This document shows positions 24,201 through 36,200 of a stretch of 64,000 nt of DNA, one piece after another. Numbering within the stretch: the stretch's first letter is position 1; the number at the start of each line of letters is the position of its first letter. The notes below the pieces were generated by a model, which was not told where the DNA came from, ran no database searches, and was given only the letters and a program-made list of their open reading frames with translations. Source of the stretch: Penelope pileata (lineage: Eukaryota > Chordata > Aves > Galliformes > Cracidae); the NCBI GenBank assembly GCA_013396635.1, contig WBMW01003830.1, positions 2,468,845 through 2,532,844 of the forward strand, written 5' to 3'. Both the position numbers and the translations under genes were made by a program.

Positions 24201-27200
24201 CTTCTGTCCTTTCTGTACAGTAAGTATCTTCTCTCGACTTTACTCCTAAAGCCTCTGTGTGATCCCTGTGCTCATTTCTGTTCAGCTGCATGAAGTCTGC
24301 TATTTCCTTTTCGAAGTCCAGCTTCACTATGATGCTTTGTGTATTTGATCACTGAAAGAGGACTCTCTAGCTTCTTGCTGCCAACAGCTCCTGAGACGCT
24401 GCTGGCAAATGTCTCAGTGATTTATAGGAGCACTTAGCATGGGAAAAGCAATGCCTGGGAACAGGACAAGGAGGCAGTGTGTGCTTGTAGTAATAGTAGC
24501 TGTGGTATGTACATATCTGTGGCTCATGCACTGCACTGGTGCTGAGTTTGAATTTAGTTTTAAGGAGTGCATAAACTCCTCTTAAAATGTATGCATGGTT
24601 TTTAATTATTCTTTTATCAGCAAATTGGCTACACTGGGAGCACATACCTTCCTGGTGTCAGCTTCCCAGATGTATTAGTGCTACATGGGGCTATGGGCAG
24701 GCTAGAGGGGGTGGCAGCACTGAGCTGCAGCTGGGTAGTGTCTTCTAACAGGACCCCTTTGAGTGCCTGGCAGTCCGCCTTGGTCTTCTCCTGCTCCCTG
24801 ACCTAACAAATGGGATGAGTTATGTCACCAGTCAGCACTGTGTCAGTGACAAGAAGTGACAGAGCAGTGGAGGAATGGTGATGCTACAGAGTTATGGGAT
24901 CCTGGGCTCCATGCCTAAGCATGGTGTAGGAGCCCTGGAAGGGTTAGTGAAGTCTTGAATGTGCCAGTCCTGACTGATCTAGGATTTGGCCTGAGGAAGA
25001 GCTAGGTACCACTCAAGATCTCATCCAGATTTTGCAGAGCTCTTTATCAGCTGGTACTTTCTTTCCCACCCTTAGCCTCTTTGTCTGAGGGCGGAAAACA
25101 AACCTACTGCGAAGAGCGAAGGGATCTCCTGTTGTGAGAAGGGGCTAAGTATGAGTTCTTGTTGTCTTGTCGTGGGAATTCAATGAGTAGTACTCGTATT
25201 TAACAAGGTGAATCTCATGGACCTTATCCTCCATACATCTACCTCAGAACTTGCTTTCTTTCCCTTTATCCTCCCACCTATTCTTGTTTGAAAATGCCTT
25301 ACAGCTTTCTCTCTAGCCAGCTCCCATTCTCTCAGCCTGATTCACAGGCTTTTCTTCAAGCTCTTTTTACCTCTTCCCAGTCCCAGGCCGTCCTCCAGTT
25401 TGCTACCAGGTTTTTCCTGTTCTCCGTTACTCCTGTTGCTGGCAAACTGAACTTCTTTAACTGAGAGTTTACCACTGAAGAAGTTTCTTTTCACAGCTGT
25501 GGAGCACCAGCTGTTTTTTAATGAAAAAAATTGACCTCTGTTTTGAATGTGGATCCTGCCTGGCCCCAGACTTCCACCTGCAGAGTGGTAGACGGAATCA
25601 GGAATGGTTAAGTCAAATCAGTCTCAGCAATTTTACCAGTATCCAGCTGCATTAAGGACTAGATTGTGTAAGCACTCAGGCTTGAGTTCTGTGCAACTTG
25701 AGTCAAGAGACAACCGAGTCAGCCTCACCAGTTCCGAAGCCTGAGCTGATAAGTTTTGTGACGCTGATGTGCTGACAGTTACCTGTAAGCTCCTAGCTGC
25801 AACATTCCCGATCTTTGAGTATCAGCATTAGTGTATTATGCATCTCTAGTGATGGAATATTACTCTGCACCATTGAGTCTGGTCATGTAGTTTGAAATGT
25901 CCTTCTGACAGTGTTAAGAGACCTGTCAGGACAGATTTGGGAATGGTTTGTATAGAATTTTAGCACCCTTGAATGTAGTGAGCTATAAGCATGCCATAAA
26001 CTTACATATGAATTGCACACAAACGTACCACAAACAGGAGGTACTTCCCTGAACCATGACTTCAAGTACCTATTTGTGGCACTAAATACTGATGAGACCC
26101 TAATGGTAATAGTGGTGGACTGCACCTCCTAAGTGAGGCCTTGCAGTGAGGGATACCTGGCTCATTTTGCACAGCCTAATTTTTTAACTTCAGGGCTCCT
26201 GCCTTGTTTGTGGCATATGGAGATAACTCAGAGGTTATCTTGTTTGCAGCTGACTGGAACCATCCTTTTCATTGCGCTCCTGATTCTGTTTTTGCTGCTG
26301 GCTCTGGCTCTTCTTTGGTGGTTCTGGCCCCTTTGCTGCACAGTGGTAAGTACAGATTTTTATTTTATTTTTTTACTTGGTATCAAGTTTTGTTTTTGAC
26401 TTGCTTCGTACTAAAGTGATCATGATGATTTGGGCTTCTAGTTTCTTTGTGTAGTACTGGGCCAAATGGCTTGACTCTACCGTGTTAATGATCCTGTAAT
26501 ACATTCCATTGCACAGCACAGGCAAGATCTAAATCTTACCTAAAGTCAAAGTAATGTAGGGTGTTATGTACCCACATAACATTTGAATGTGGGGGAGGAG
26601 AGCCGGGCAACCCATCTATGATATAAGCAAAAAGCAGAGAAAGCATAGCGCTGGGATGGAAGAAGCCCTACCATTAACTCATATTCCTCCCATCACTTAT
26701 ATATTCCAGGTGATCAAGGAGCCGCCTCCACCACCACCTCCAGAGCCTGTAAGTATGCTATTTCTGAGCTGTCACATTGTCTGCAGTCACCCAAGTGCAT
26801 CATGCTGTCCAGGAACATCAGCCCTGTAGGTGTCTTAATGACACCTTGGAGGGCTGAGAGAGGAAGTCTCTTGGGTCAGCACAGTTATTTCTGCCTTCTG
26901 GCCTCTGTTTATACGTACAGCAAGATTATTTCCATCCACAGAGACAATAATTGCCTAACTCAGAAATCTACAAACCCACAGTTCCTATGGTATTTTTTTT
27001 TCCTTCTGCTGTGCATCACACAGGTGTGTAGGAAAACCTTTGCTTCTCAAGCAGCAAAACCATTGTGCTGAAAGCTGTCCCTCCTCCAGCAGAGCTGCTG
27101 TTTTCAGCAGCAGTTTAGCCCCTTTCAGGAGTACAGAACAGGGTCTGGCAGCTGAAAGAAAAGACAGCGAAGGCCACATTCTTGTGGCTTTTTGGTACAC

Positions 27201-30200
27201 AAGAGGGAGTGGGAGCCAAGCTTTGGCTGTAGCTCTGCTGCAACCTGACCCTTGGCAGGATGCTTGGCCCTTCTGTATTTAAGTTGTGAGCTGTTGCAGG
27301 AAGGGTTGTACTTAGCTCTCTTTGGGACAGCAGCACACACAGGCCCTGACCTCAGCTTAGGTTTCACTCTAGTATTTTGGTGGAAATACTAGCAATAAAC
27401 AAAAGTATCTCCAGAATAAACTCCTGCCTGCCTTTCCTAGGCACAGACAGTTAAAGGGTAGAAAAATACTTGCCTAACCCACAAGAGAAGCTTACAGTTT
27501 GCTGCTAACTTGCTATAACTTGGCATGAAAATCAGGAGGCAGCCACGGCTGCTGTTTTGAGGTTGCCAGAGGCCACCATTGTTGCCTTTGTGATCCTGTT
27601 GCTTGCGCTGGGCAGCAGCACTGTGACAATTTAACTTGAAGAATACACACCAAAATTGTGTTGGTTTTAGGGTGATTAGTGTTGTCATGAAGCATGCAAT
27701 CACAGCCATGCTGTGTTTGAGGGAGGCTTCAAAGAGCATTGCACCCTGGCGGTACATTTTCCTGATGCTTTGGGTTTATTCTGATCAGCAGAGGTGTTAG
27801 GTCAGCGCACAGTCTCTTTGACTGCATTTAAGCTTCATGGAATACCACAAAATACAGATGTTACCCATCCCTTTACTTGACCTTGTCTCTACCCAGCATG
27901 GATCATTGTTTCATGATGCAGGACCCATCTGGAATACTGCATCCAGATGTGGGGCCTCGAGCACAAGAAGGATGCAGAGCTGGTGGAGCAGGTCCAGAGG
28001 AGGGCCACGAAGATGATCAGAGGGCTGGAGCACCTCTCTTGCGAAGAAAGGCTGAGGGAGCTGGGCTTGTTTAGCTTGGAGAGGAGAAGGCTCTGGGGAG
28101 ACCTCACTGTGGCCTGACAATACTTGAAGGGAGCTTACAAGCAGGAGAAAGACCAACTTTTGGCACAGGTAGATAGTGAAAGGGTGAGGGGGAATGGCTT
28201 GAAACTGATAGAGGGGAGATTTAGGTTAGGTGATAGGAAGAAATATTCAGTGGGTGGTGAGGCACTGGCACAGCTGCCCAGTGAAGTTATAGATGCCCCA
28301 TCCCTGGAGGTGCTCAAGGCCAGGTTGGATGGGGCCCTGGGCAGCCTGATCTGGTGGGTGGCAACCCTGTCCACGGCAGGGGAGTTGGAGCTAGACAATC
28401 TTTAAGGTCCCTTCCAGCCTAAGCTGTTCTACAATACATACAGAGGAGCCACCAGAGGAGGCACCAGCCTCCCAAAGTATGGCGTCCTGCCCTTTATCTG
28501 ATATGGCCTGGCACAGCTGCTATTAAACTGAATATAGTATCTAAATTTTGTTCTAAACCACTTGTATTAGATTTTTAATGCTTCTCAAAATGTACATGGT
28601 GTTTTTTGATATTGCTTTGCTCTATTTGTTTGGTATAGTGTCTGTTGAGTATAAGTTTTTTACCAACTGGAAAAGCATAAGCCATCATTATTAACTGTGC
28701 CCTGCTACTATCAGGCTTGTCAGCAGTAAGGGCTGTTAGACACAAAGAATTTAAGTCTTGATTAGATCCCATGGAAGAGGCAGGGTATTTTATATAACGC
28801 TCAAGTCCACGATGAAGTGGAACAAATGAATTTGAACTGCTGATGTAATTCACTGGGTGCTGTCTTAGATGTGGCACAAAATTGGTTTGTGTGTTATACT
28901 CCTCAAACAACAACAACACAAGTACACAATGACTTCCTTGTAGTATATTTCTATGACTTAGGGGAAGAAAAAAATCCCCTATAAGTAATGGAAATGTCAA
29001 CACTAGTCTGGCATAACCATACTAAAGGATTTGTTGGAGGAACTGACCCATGAACCATAGCTGAGAGTTCAGATGTCGCTGAATAAATGACAGAAACATG
29101 TACAATCTAAAAGTTATGTAAGAATAAGCAAAAATGAAGACATGCTTTTTAAAAGATACTACTGGCTTTTGAACTCTGAACTCCATATACGTAGGAACAA
29201 GTAAGGACCACTTTAAGAAAATGTCTCTCAGTAACCTGGCAATAAATTGTCCTCTAGTATTTGAGTTTCCCTTGATTTATTTTTATTTTGCTTTATTTTT
29301 TTTAAATAAAAAACAATTCCACAACATATTTCTAGAACCATACCTGTACTGATAAATCGAGTGCTGCCAGTCCAAGAGCTACCGGTCTACGTACCAGTAT
29401 TAGCTGTGGTTATTTATTTATTTTTAGTGTGAGGAATGAAAATGGTGTTGTAAGAGGCTTCCTGAGCCCATTCATCAGTTATGTACGTAGGTTGCTCTGA
29501 AAGTAATGCCTCCTGTTTATTTCCATGGAAACTGCAACAAAGTGTACAAAAATGCTATTTGATAGAGCAAATTCTCAGCTACAAAATACCATTGTTTAGC
29601 ATAGTCACCGCTATCAGCTGTGCATTTTTGCCAGCGATAAACAAGAGCCTGCATGCTGTGCTCATAAGAGTTTGTACCAGTGGAGGTGACCCACTGTCGC
29701 CACTGCTGAAATGTACCACCCAGTGCCTCACTGCGCTCACATCCTCTGTTTGGTCACCATAAATGTTCAGCAAGTGTTGATGAATGTCAGTGGGTGCCGT
29801 TTTTTTTCCACGTGGAGAAATTCAGTTCCACATCTTAGCTTCATCTGTACTTCTGTGTCAGTCACCATTGTGTCAGACTGCCCCTCTGCAGGGGGCATCA
29901 TCCATCTGTTGCACAGCAGCAAAATGGAATGGAATATTGGTGGGAGGTTCAACCTCTACTGCCATACCACCAACATCCACCTCTGACATTGTGGGCCAAC
30001 ATAATAAAATAGGATGCATTACTTTCGGAATAGCCCTCATATATTCTTGGGACTGACAGGGAAAGCATTATGGTGTGACTTTCAGCTGTCTTGGCTCAGT
30101 GTCATGACAGGGAGTCTGAGAAGTCCCAGTGACTTCTGCCTCAAGATGATAGAGTTTGGAATGTGTTCCCAGGGTTTTTGAACCAGAAACGTTTGCCAGC

Positions 30201-33200
30201 TTTTAGTTTAAGGAAGAACAGAACAGTGAACATTAAGTAAAACCCTGATTCAGATTCTCCCACGTTCTGAAGAAAAAAACTGCAGTCTTTGTAATTACAG
30301 GTCAGAAACTCTGGATCTGAGCTCTCTGAAAATTTGGAGATGCTCCAGTCTCAGTCCCAGCTCCAAGCTGTACAGCTTGAGCCAGACTCTACAAAGAATC
30401 AAGCAGCACAGAACAACTGGTTACAGCTGCCATGAGAAAAGGGCCTGATGCACATGTTAGAAATCTCACAGTGGAAGCTTTTTCCCCGTTAGGTGACATT
30501 AAGTTCTAAAAGCACAATTAATAAATGAGTCCTTTGGGTTAGCTGATTGCAGCATTTTCTGCACAGCTTAGTGGCAAGCCAGTATAATGTACAATTCATC
30601 TGTACTTCGCCGTCCCTTAAAAGTCAGTTGTGATTTTGAAGCTGAATGCATGTTTGATTTTAAAAAAGCTGCCTAAAGAGGAGAGAGGAATAGGCAGTCC
30701 TCTTTGGCTTCCTCAGTTAAAATTGCAGCTGCAGAGACAAGAGACTTTTTTGTTTTTTGTCAGCAAGTAAGTGCAGCATACAAAGCCAGATATCCAAGGA
30801 CTGGACCATGGGATGTTCATTTGTTTCCCATTTACGTGAGATCAACAGTAGCATCTCCCTGTCTTTCCCACAGGAGTCAGATGATGAAGATGGATTGCCA
30901 AAGAAAAAGTGGCCAACCGTGGATGCATCTTATTATGGGGGCCGAGGTGTTGGTGGAATTAAGAGGATGGAGGTATTGGCTTTTTCTTAGCTATTGTAAA
31001 AATCAGTGCAAATTAGCTTAACTGTATACTTTAGTGATGTTTGTTTGATCAAAAAAAAAGAAAAAACAAAAAAGCCCCACCTACTTCACTGGAATAGAGG
31101 CTGGGATTTAATTAAGGCTTGTCTACCTGATTGCACCTGCCATCCAAGTATCAGACATCAAGCTGCCACATTTGCATGAATAATTAATTGAATCTAGCAC
31201 TGCAAGCTGGGAAAAATTTGCAGGTTAAGAAATGGGTTAAGCACCAAAAACTGTAATTTACTGAATCAAACTCTTCAGTTAGTGCGGTTGGCTCCTGTTC
31301 TGTTGTCTGCTGCAGAGTTGCACTGATTTTGAATATTTTAACTGTGCCTGGCTGGCTGGAAGCTGTTGGTTTGGGGAATTAATATCAGTGATTTTTTTTT
31401 TTCTTTTCTCTCGAGAATTAACTCCTAATACACAAAGACTTCTCAGGAGAAAATTTCACTCTTGGTCCTCTGTGTTGAAATTAGTCAATGAATCAAATTG
31501 TGCCCTGGGATTCATGCACAAGCCAGTCTTGATGCATAAAGTGAGGTAGAAATTTGCCTTGTGCTATCCTATGATGTATACATTCTGGAGAGGCAGCAGA
31601 TAATGCTGTGATCAGCTGCTAACTCTTGTAAATCACCATAAAGGTAGTGAAATCAGTTTAATATTCCTAACCAAAGGTAACAACTATAAGGCAGGGAGTT
31701 ATGACTCACTCGTATCTGCTGAGGGCCTAGTGATGACTCCTAGGGATACCACACCAGGCGCTCCTACCAGATCTAGTTGGTGGCTGAGGAAGATGAGCTA
31801 ATGTCAGCTAGCTGAGGTTCTGGCCCAAACTAGAGCTAACAGAATGAAAGCAATGGCTTCTCAGCAAGCACCTGAAAGTACTGCATCTTAATATCCTTAA
31901 CCATTTTCCTCAGCATTCTTTTATGACTGTACATGGTCTTCTTTGGAAAAGCTGTTTTTAGTATGGGCTGCTATTCTTCAGCTATTCAAGTCCTTGCCTG
32001 CTGATCCTTCTTTCATTTTGGAACTAACGAACAGGAGCAGCATAGGGCTATTTATAAAGACTGCCTTTCTTCAACCAGTGCTGCTGCTTGCTTTTTGAGG
32101 GAGCCAATAGGAGGCGTATACACCTGTGTCCTAGCAGAGCAGGACAGATTGCTTTGAATTTCACTTGGAAATGGGTTAATCTGCCCTGAGTACTGTAACT
32201 TCCCACAACACCTTGTGTTTTGCAAATGCTGGTTGTTCTGGCTGCTTTTGAGAGAAAATACTTAGCTCTTAAATGCATATCTCTGATTACAGTGAAAGTT
32301 GGGTGCCTTCATAGACTTGGCTCCTTGGCTGGTGGTATTTGGGTCACCTGATGGAACCAGATAAAAATCTGCTTGTGGGGACCACCAAAATGTCTGTACT
32401 TAGTGTGCTCTCCTGGCTTCAGGTGCGGTGGGGAGACAAAGGATCAACAGAGGAAGGAGCAAAACTGGAGAAACCCAAAAATGCCATTATTAAGCTGCCG
32501 GAGCAGGAGTATGAGCCCTGGGAACCTAAGCCGAAAAAGCCTCATGTGAGAAAACCGCCTTCCCAGCGAAAGTGGTACACTCCAATCAAGGTAATGAGCC
32601 TGCCCCTCAGTCTCTTTTGTCCTGCATGCTACTACATCCTGCCTCCTTAGTGCAGCCTTTCTTATGGTGGAGCTGGGGGAGCCTATTTAGAAAAATAGCA
32701 AATATCCCTCACTGTTGCCATTTCATGGAACTTGTGTTACCCCAGGCCATGTATTGCTACAGTTTTTTTGGAGAGAGTGGAGGGTGTTAAAGGGCCGGAG
32801 CAGAAATCCTCCCTCCCACAGCTCACCTCTTTTTTGGTACTTTTGCACAGTCTGTGTTGCAACATCAGATATCCCAGTTCTTCTGGCCGAGAGCTCATGC
32901 TGCCCAAGGCAGCGTGCAAAGAAGATCAGATAAAGTATCCCATCCTTGCTTTGGTTGCAGTGTGGCTAAGGTCTGGGGTTGGGATTCAGCTCTATTTCCT
33001 TCTAGCGCAGCCACAAGACATAGTGTTTGATTTTGGGCAAGTCCCTCAGTCTCTGCATGCTTTTTCATCCTTGTTTCTCCTGTGTCATTATAGTATCTGA
33101 TGTCTCCCTGTCTCTAACGTATGTATCCTCACACAACCCCAGAGCTGTTATCTCAGCTTACAGCCAAGGAAACTGGAGAGCTCATGCTCATGAAGGCAGC

Positions 33201-36200
33201 AACATACCATCCTCGTCCCAGAAACCTGTGGCCAAGTCCCAGACCATTGCTTTGTGTGTGCAGGATGAGGCGCTTACTCACCACCCTGCCATGCCTGGTT
33301 CGCAGATGGGCTTAACAGTGCTTGAATTTATTGGCTGGAAAGTACCTGTGAGTTTTAATGCCTGCCTAGGTCTTGTGGCTGTTTATCCAGTACTGTTCTG
33401 CCTTTTGTTAATATAGCACCAATTGTGGAGCTGTTCACATTAAGCTACAGCCATCCTCAGTGAGTTTTGAGTGGGGTGAATTTGTCCCATTGCATATAAG
33501 ACATATTGAGGTCTCTGTTCTGGCTGTCCAGGGAATGAGCATGCACAGAGCAAGGGCAGAGGAGGAATTTTTGTCCAGTTTGATGCAGAAAGGCTGCATC
33601 ATCTCAGCTATAGTTCAATTTTGTGATGTTATCCCGAGCCTTCTTGGTCATGTCAGATGTTTTTTATTCCAGGGCAAACTTGATGCACTGTGGGCTTTGG
33701 TTCGTCGAGGCTACGATCAAGTCTCTCTTATGAGACCACAGCCAGGGGATAAGGTAAGGTGTCACAAACGCACTGTCATGTCGTTTCTCTGTTAGCAGCA
33801 GCAATGCTCTGCTTCTCCCCTCTCCCCTTTCGTTGTCATTTTACTATATGGTTTTTCTGAAGTTGAGTAGGAGGGATCATTGCTTTTCAGATTTAACAAT
33901 AGAGTTAAATGATTGCACAGTTCATAGTTTCTCTCATTAACGGGTGATGAAGAAACAAGTTCTAGCAAACTTAATGGAAAATAAAATTTCCTTAGAACTC
34001 TGTGCAGAGACACATCTCTTCCTCATGTCCTATATGGAGGCATAGGGTATTTCCTGTGTTGATAAAGTCAAGTGCAGGTCGAGAATAGATTCCTTGAGGG
34101 AGGAAGCAGGGAGTTTGTGCCTCGGAGCCCTTCAGATGTCAGCTCCAGGGTCACCTGTGGTACTAGGAGCTGGCTGTTGTCTGTTCTGTTACTGCGGGGG
34201 AACAACACCATAGGATTTGAGTTCTGCTGCCTCAGTGCATTCCGCCTTTGCATTTGGCTTTCTACAGTGTAGCTTTAACACGCAGGTACCAAGCAGAGAT
34301 GATGATATCTTTCTCCCCTGCCCCATGGCCCCTCTCTTCCCAGAATCCCCGTGTTCCGTCACCTTTGTTCTTAGGTGAAAGGGTGATAGAGCTGCAGCAG
34401 TAGGGGTCATCAAGTGCTTTTCTGGGGAGGCTGTGGTGCAAAGACCCTTGTGCTGGGCTTCTCTGCCTGGATGATTTTCATGCCTTATAACAGATTTAAA
34501 ACTTGCCATCAGTTATGGAATTTTTCTAGTTATTAACCAAACACAGATCCAGTATTTAAATTTCAGTCTCTTCCATTTTTCTTTTGATGTGTAGGGACAC
34601 TAAGAGAATGAACTCTGCTTCCCATGCTATTTTGTAAAATGGCTTTTTAACTTCTTTTTCCAAGCTGCATTCTCAAGGCAGCTGTGCTGGAGACACCTTA
34701 TTTACTTTTTAAGCACGATCTGGAGCTTCTGAATAGGCTCTTTAGGCCCAGCTGTATTTTGATAGCACTAACATTGTATGCTACGTATCTATCCTCTGCC
34801 TTTTCCTGGCTTGGCGGGTACATTTCTATGGGTGCAGAGCACAACAGAGCCTCTGTTAGCCCGCACGGCCAAGAAACATGCAGGGGCTGGCTCAGAACAG
34901 GGATGCTCAGTTACTTGCCTGCCAGCCCCGCTGTGGGGAGGACAAGGGACTCAAAAGGGGCTGTGTAAAACAGAGCGAGCTGAAGGATTGTTGTATCAGG
35001 GCAAACATTAGAAAATCAAACGTTCATCTGGGAAATAGGGTGGAAAGAATCCTTTTGAGCTAGATTCAGTGGAAGAATGGGATAATCTGTTCCCTGGTCT
35101 GTGAAATTAACTAAAGCTGAAGAATATTGAAAGGGAAACAAGAAAATAACTGACCATCACTCGGTTGTATAAATAAAGGCTATCACAGGCCTGTGTTTCG
35201 TGGAGAAATCCAGCATAGAGAAGAGCAAGGTTATTATGGATTGTTAGTTGACTTTTTCAGTGGCAACCCCTCAGTGGAAAACTGAGTTTGGCTTTAGATG
35301 AGGAGGGAATGCATAAATAAATATACACGTGTACTCGTGTATACTTGCATGCATACGTCCTGGCTGCAGGGCATCAGTGCTTGGAGTGACCCGGCAGCAT
35401 GGGCAGCTCCAACTGCGTGGAGCTGGAGGAGCTGGGCAGCCCCTGGAGCCCAGGAGGGGATGGGGCACTGCTGCCCAGGTGTGTTGACAGCAGCCAACAG
35501 GCCTTGGTTTTCTGCTGGTAGTTCTGGAGGCACAGCCCAGCACCGTGCCTTGTGCAGGGTGTTCTTCCAGATGGCACCATCCCAAGGGCAGAGGGACTGC
35601 TTTGTTTTGTGGGGTTTTGAGGTTTTGTTTTCTTTTTTTTTGTTTGGTTTGTCGTTGTTGTTGTTTGGTTTGTGGATTATTTTCCTGTTTGTTTGTTTGT
35701 TTTGTTTTCAAGGAAATTGTGTAGTTCTCTGTTCAGGAAAACTTAAAGCTCAGAAGACAAAAGGAACACAATGTTTTGGGGGCTGGCCTTTGGATTCATA
35801 TCTTGGAAAATTCCTCTCTCTGAATTTCCAAAAATCAATTAAATTACCTTTACGTTTCCAGGGATTACCAGAGATGTAAGTTGTTTTCCACTGGGACAAG
35901 ATAACTCACCAAAGTTAACATTTTCCCAACTTTTTTGAGAGTACCTCTCATTAAAAATAAATGTCATTTTCCATTTGTATTACTTAATTGGGCACATTAT
36001 CTTTTTGTATTGGTGAAAAGTAGGACAGAAATTTTTTTTTTTTTTTGCATAATGAGGATATTAATTAAAATGAAAACATCCACAGTACAGGAAGAAAAAA
36101 AATTCACAGGGCTTCTGGGATAGGGTATGACGAGAAATATTTTGACATTAAACTTTTGAGAAGTAATTTTTCATCAATTGAAAGGGGAATAGCTAGGTTT

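Larger units (their letters stand above)
26749..30873 (+). other. ANTXR1: ANTXR1 intron 14 (4.1 kb), rich in transposon remains
   Basis: Contains a sense CR1 3' end (about 27.9-28.44 kb) and a mariner deletion derivative (29.48-30.04 kb). In human a short ANTXR1 isoform diverges just after exon 14, so an alternative last exon might lie here, but I cannot identify one. Confidence 0.88.

Noticed and set aside
35298..35879. 193-codon + frame, the longest in the window
   Set aside because: It runs through a TTTG simple repeat that yields a Phe/Leu-rich stretch, has no family resemblance, and lies deep in intron 17.
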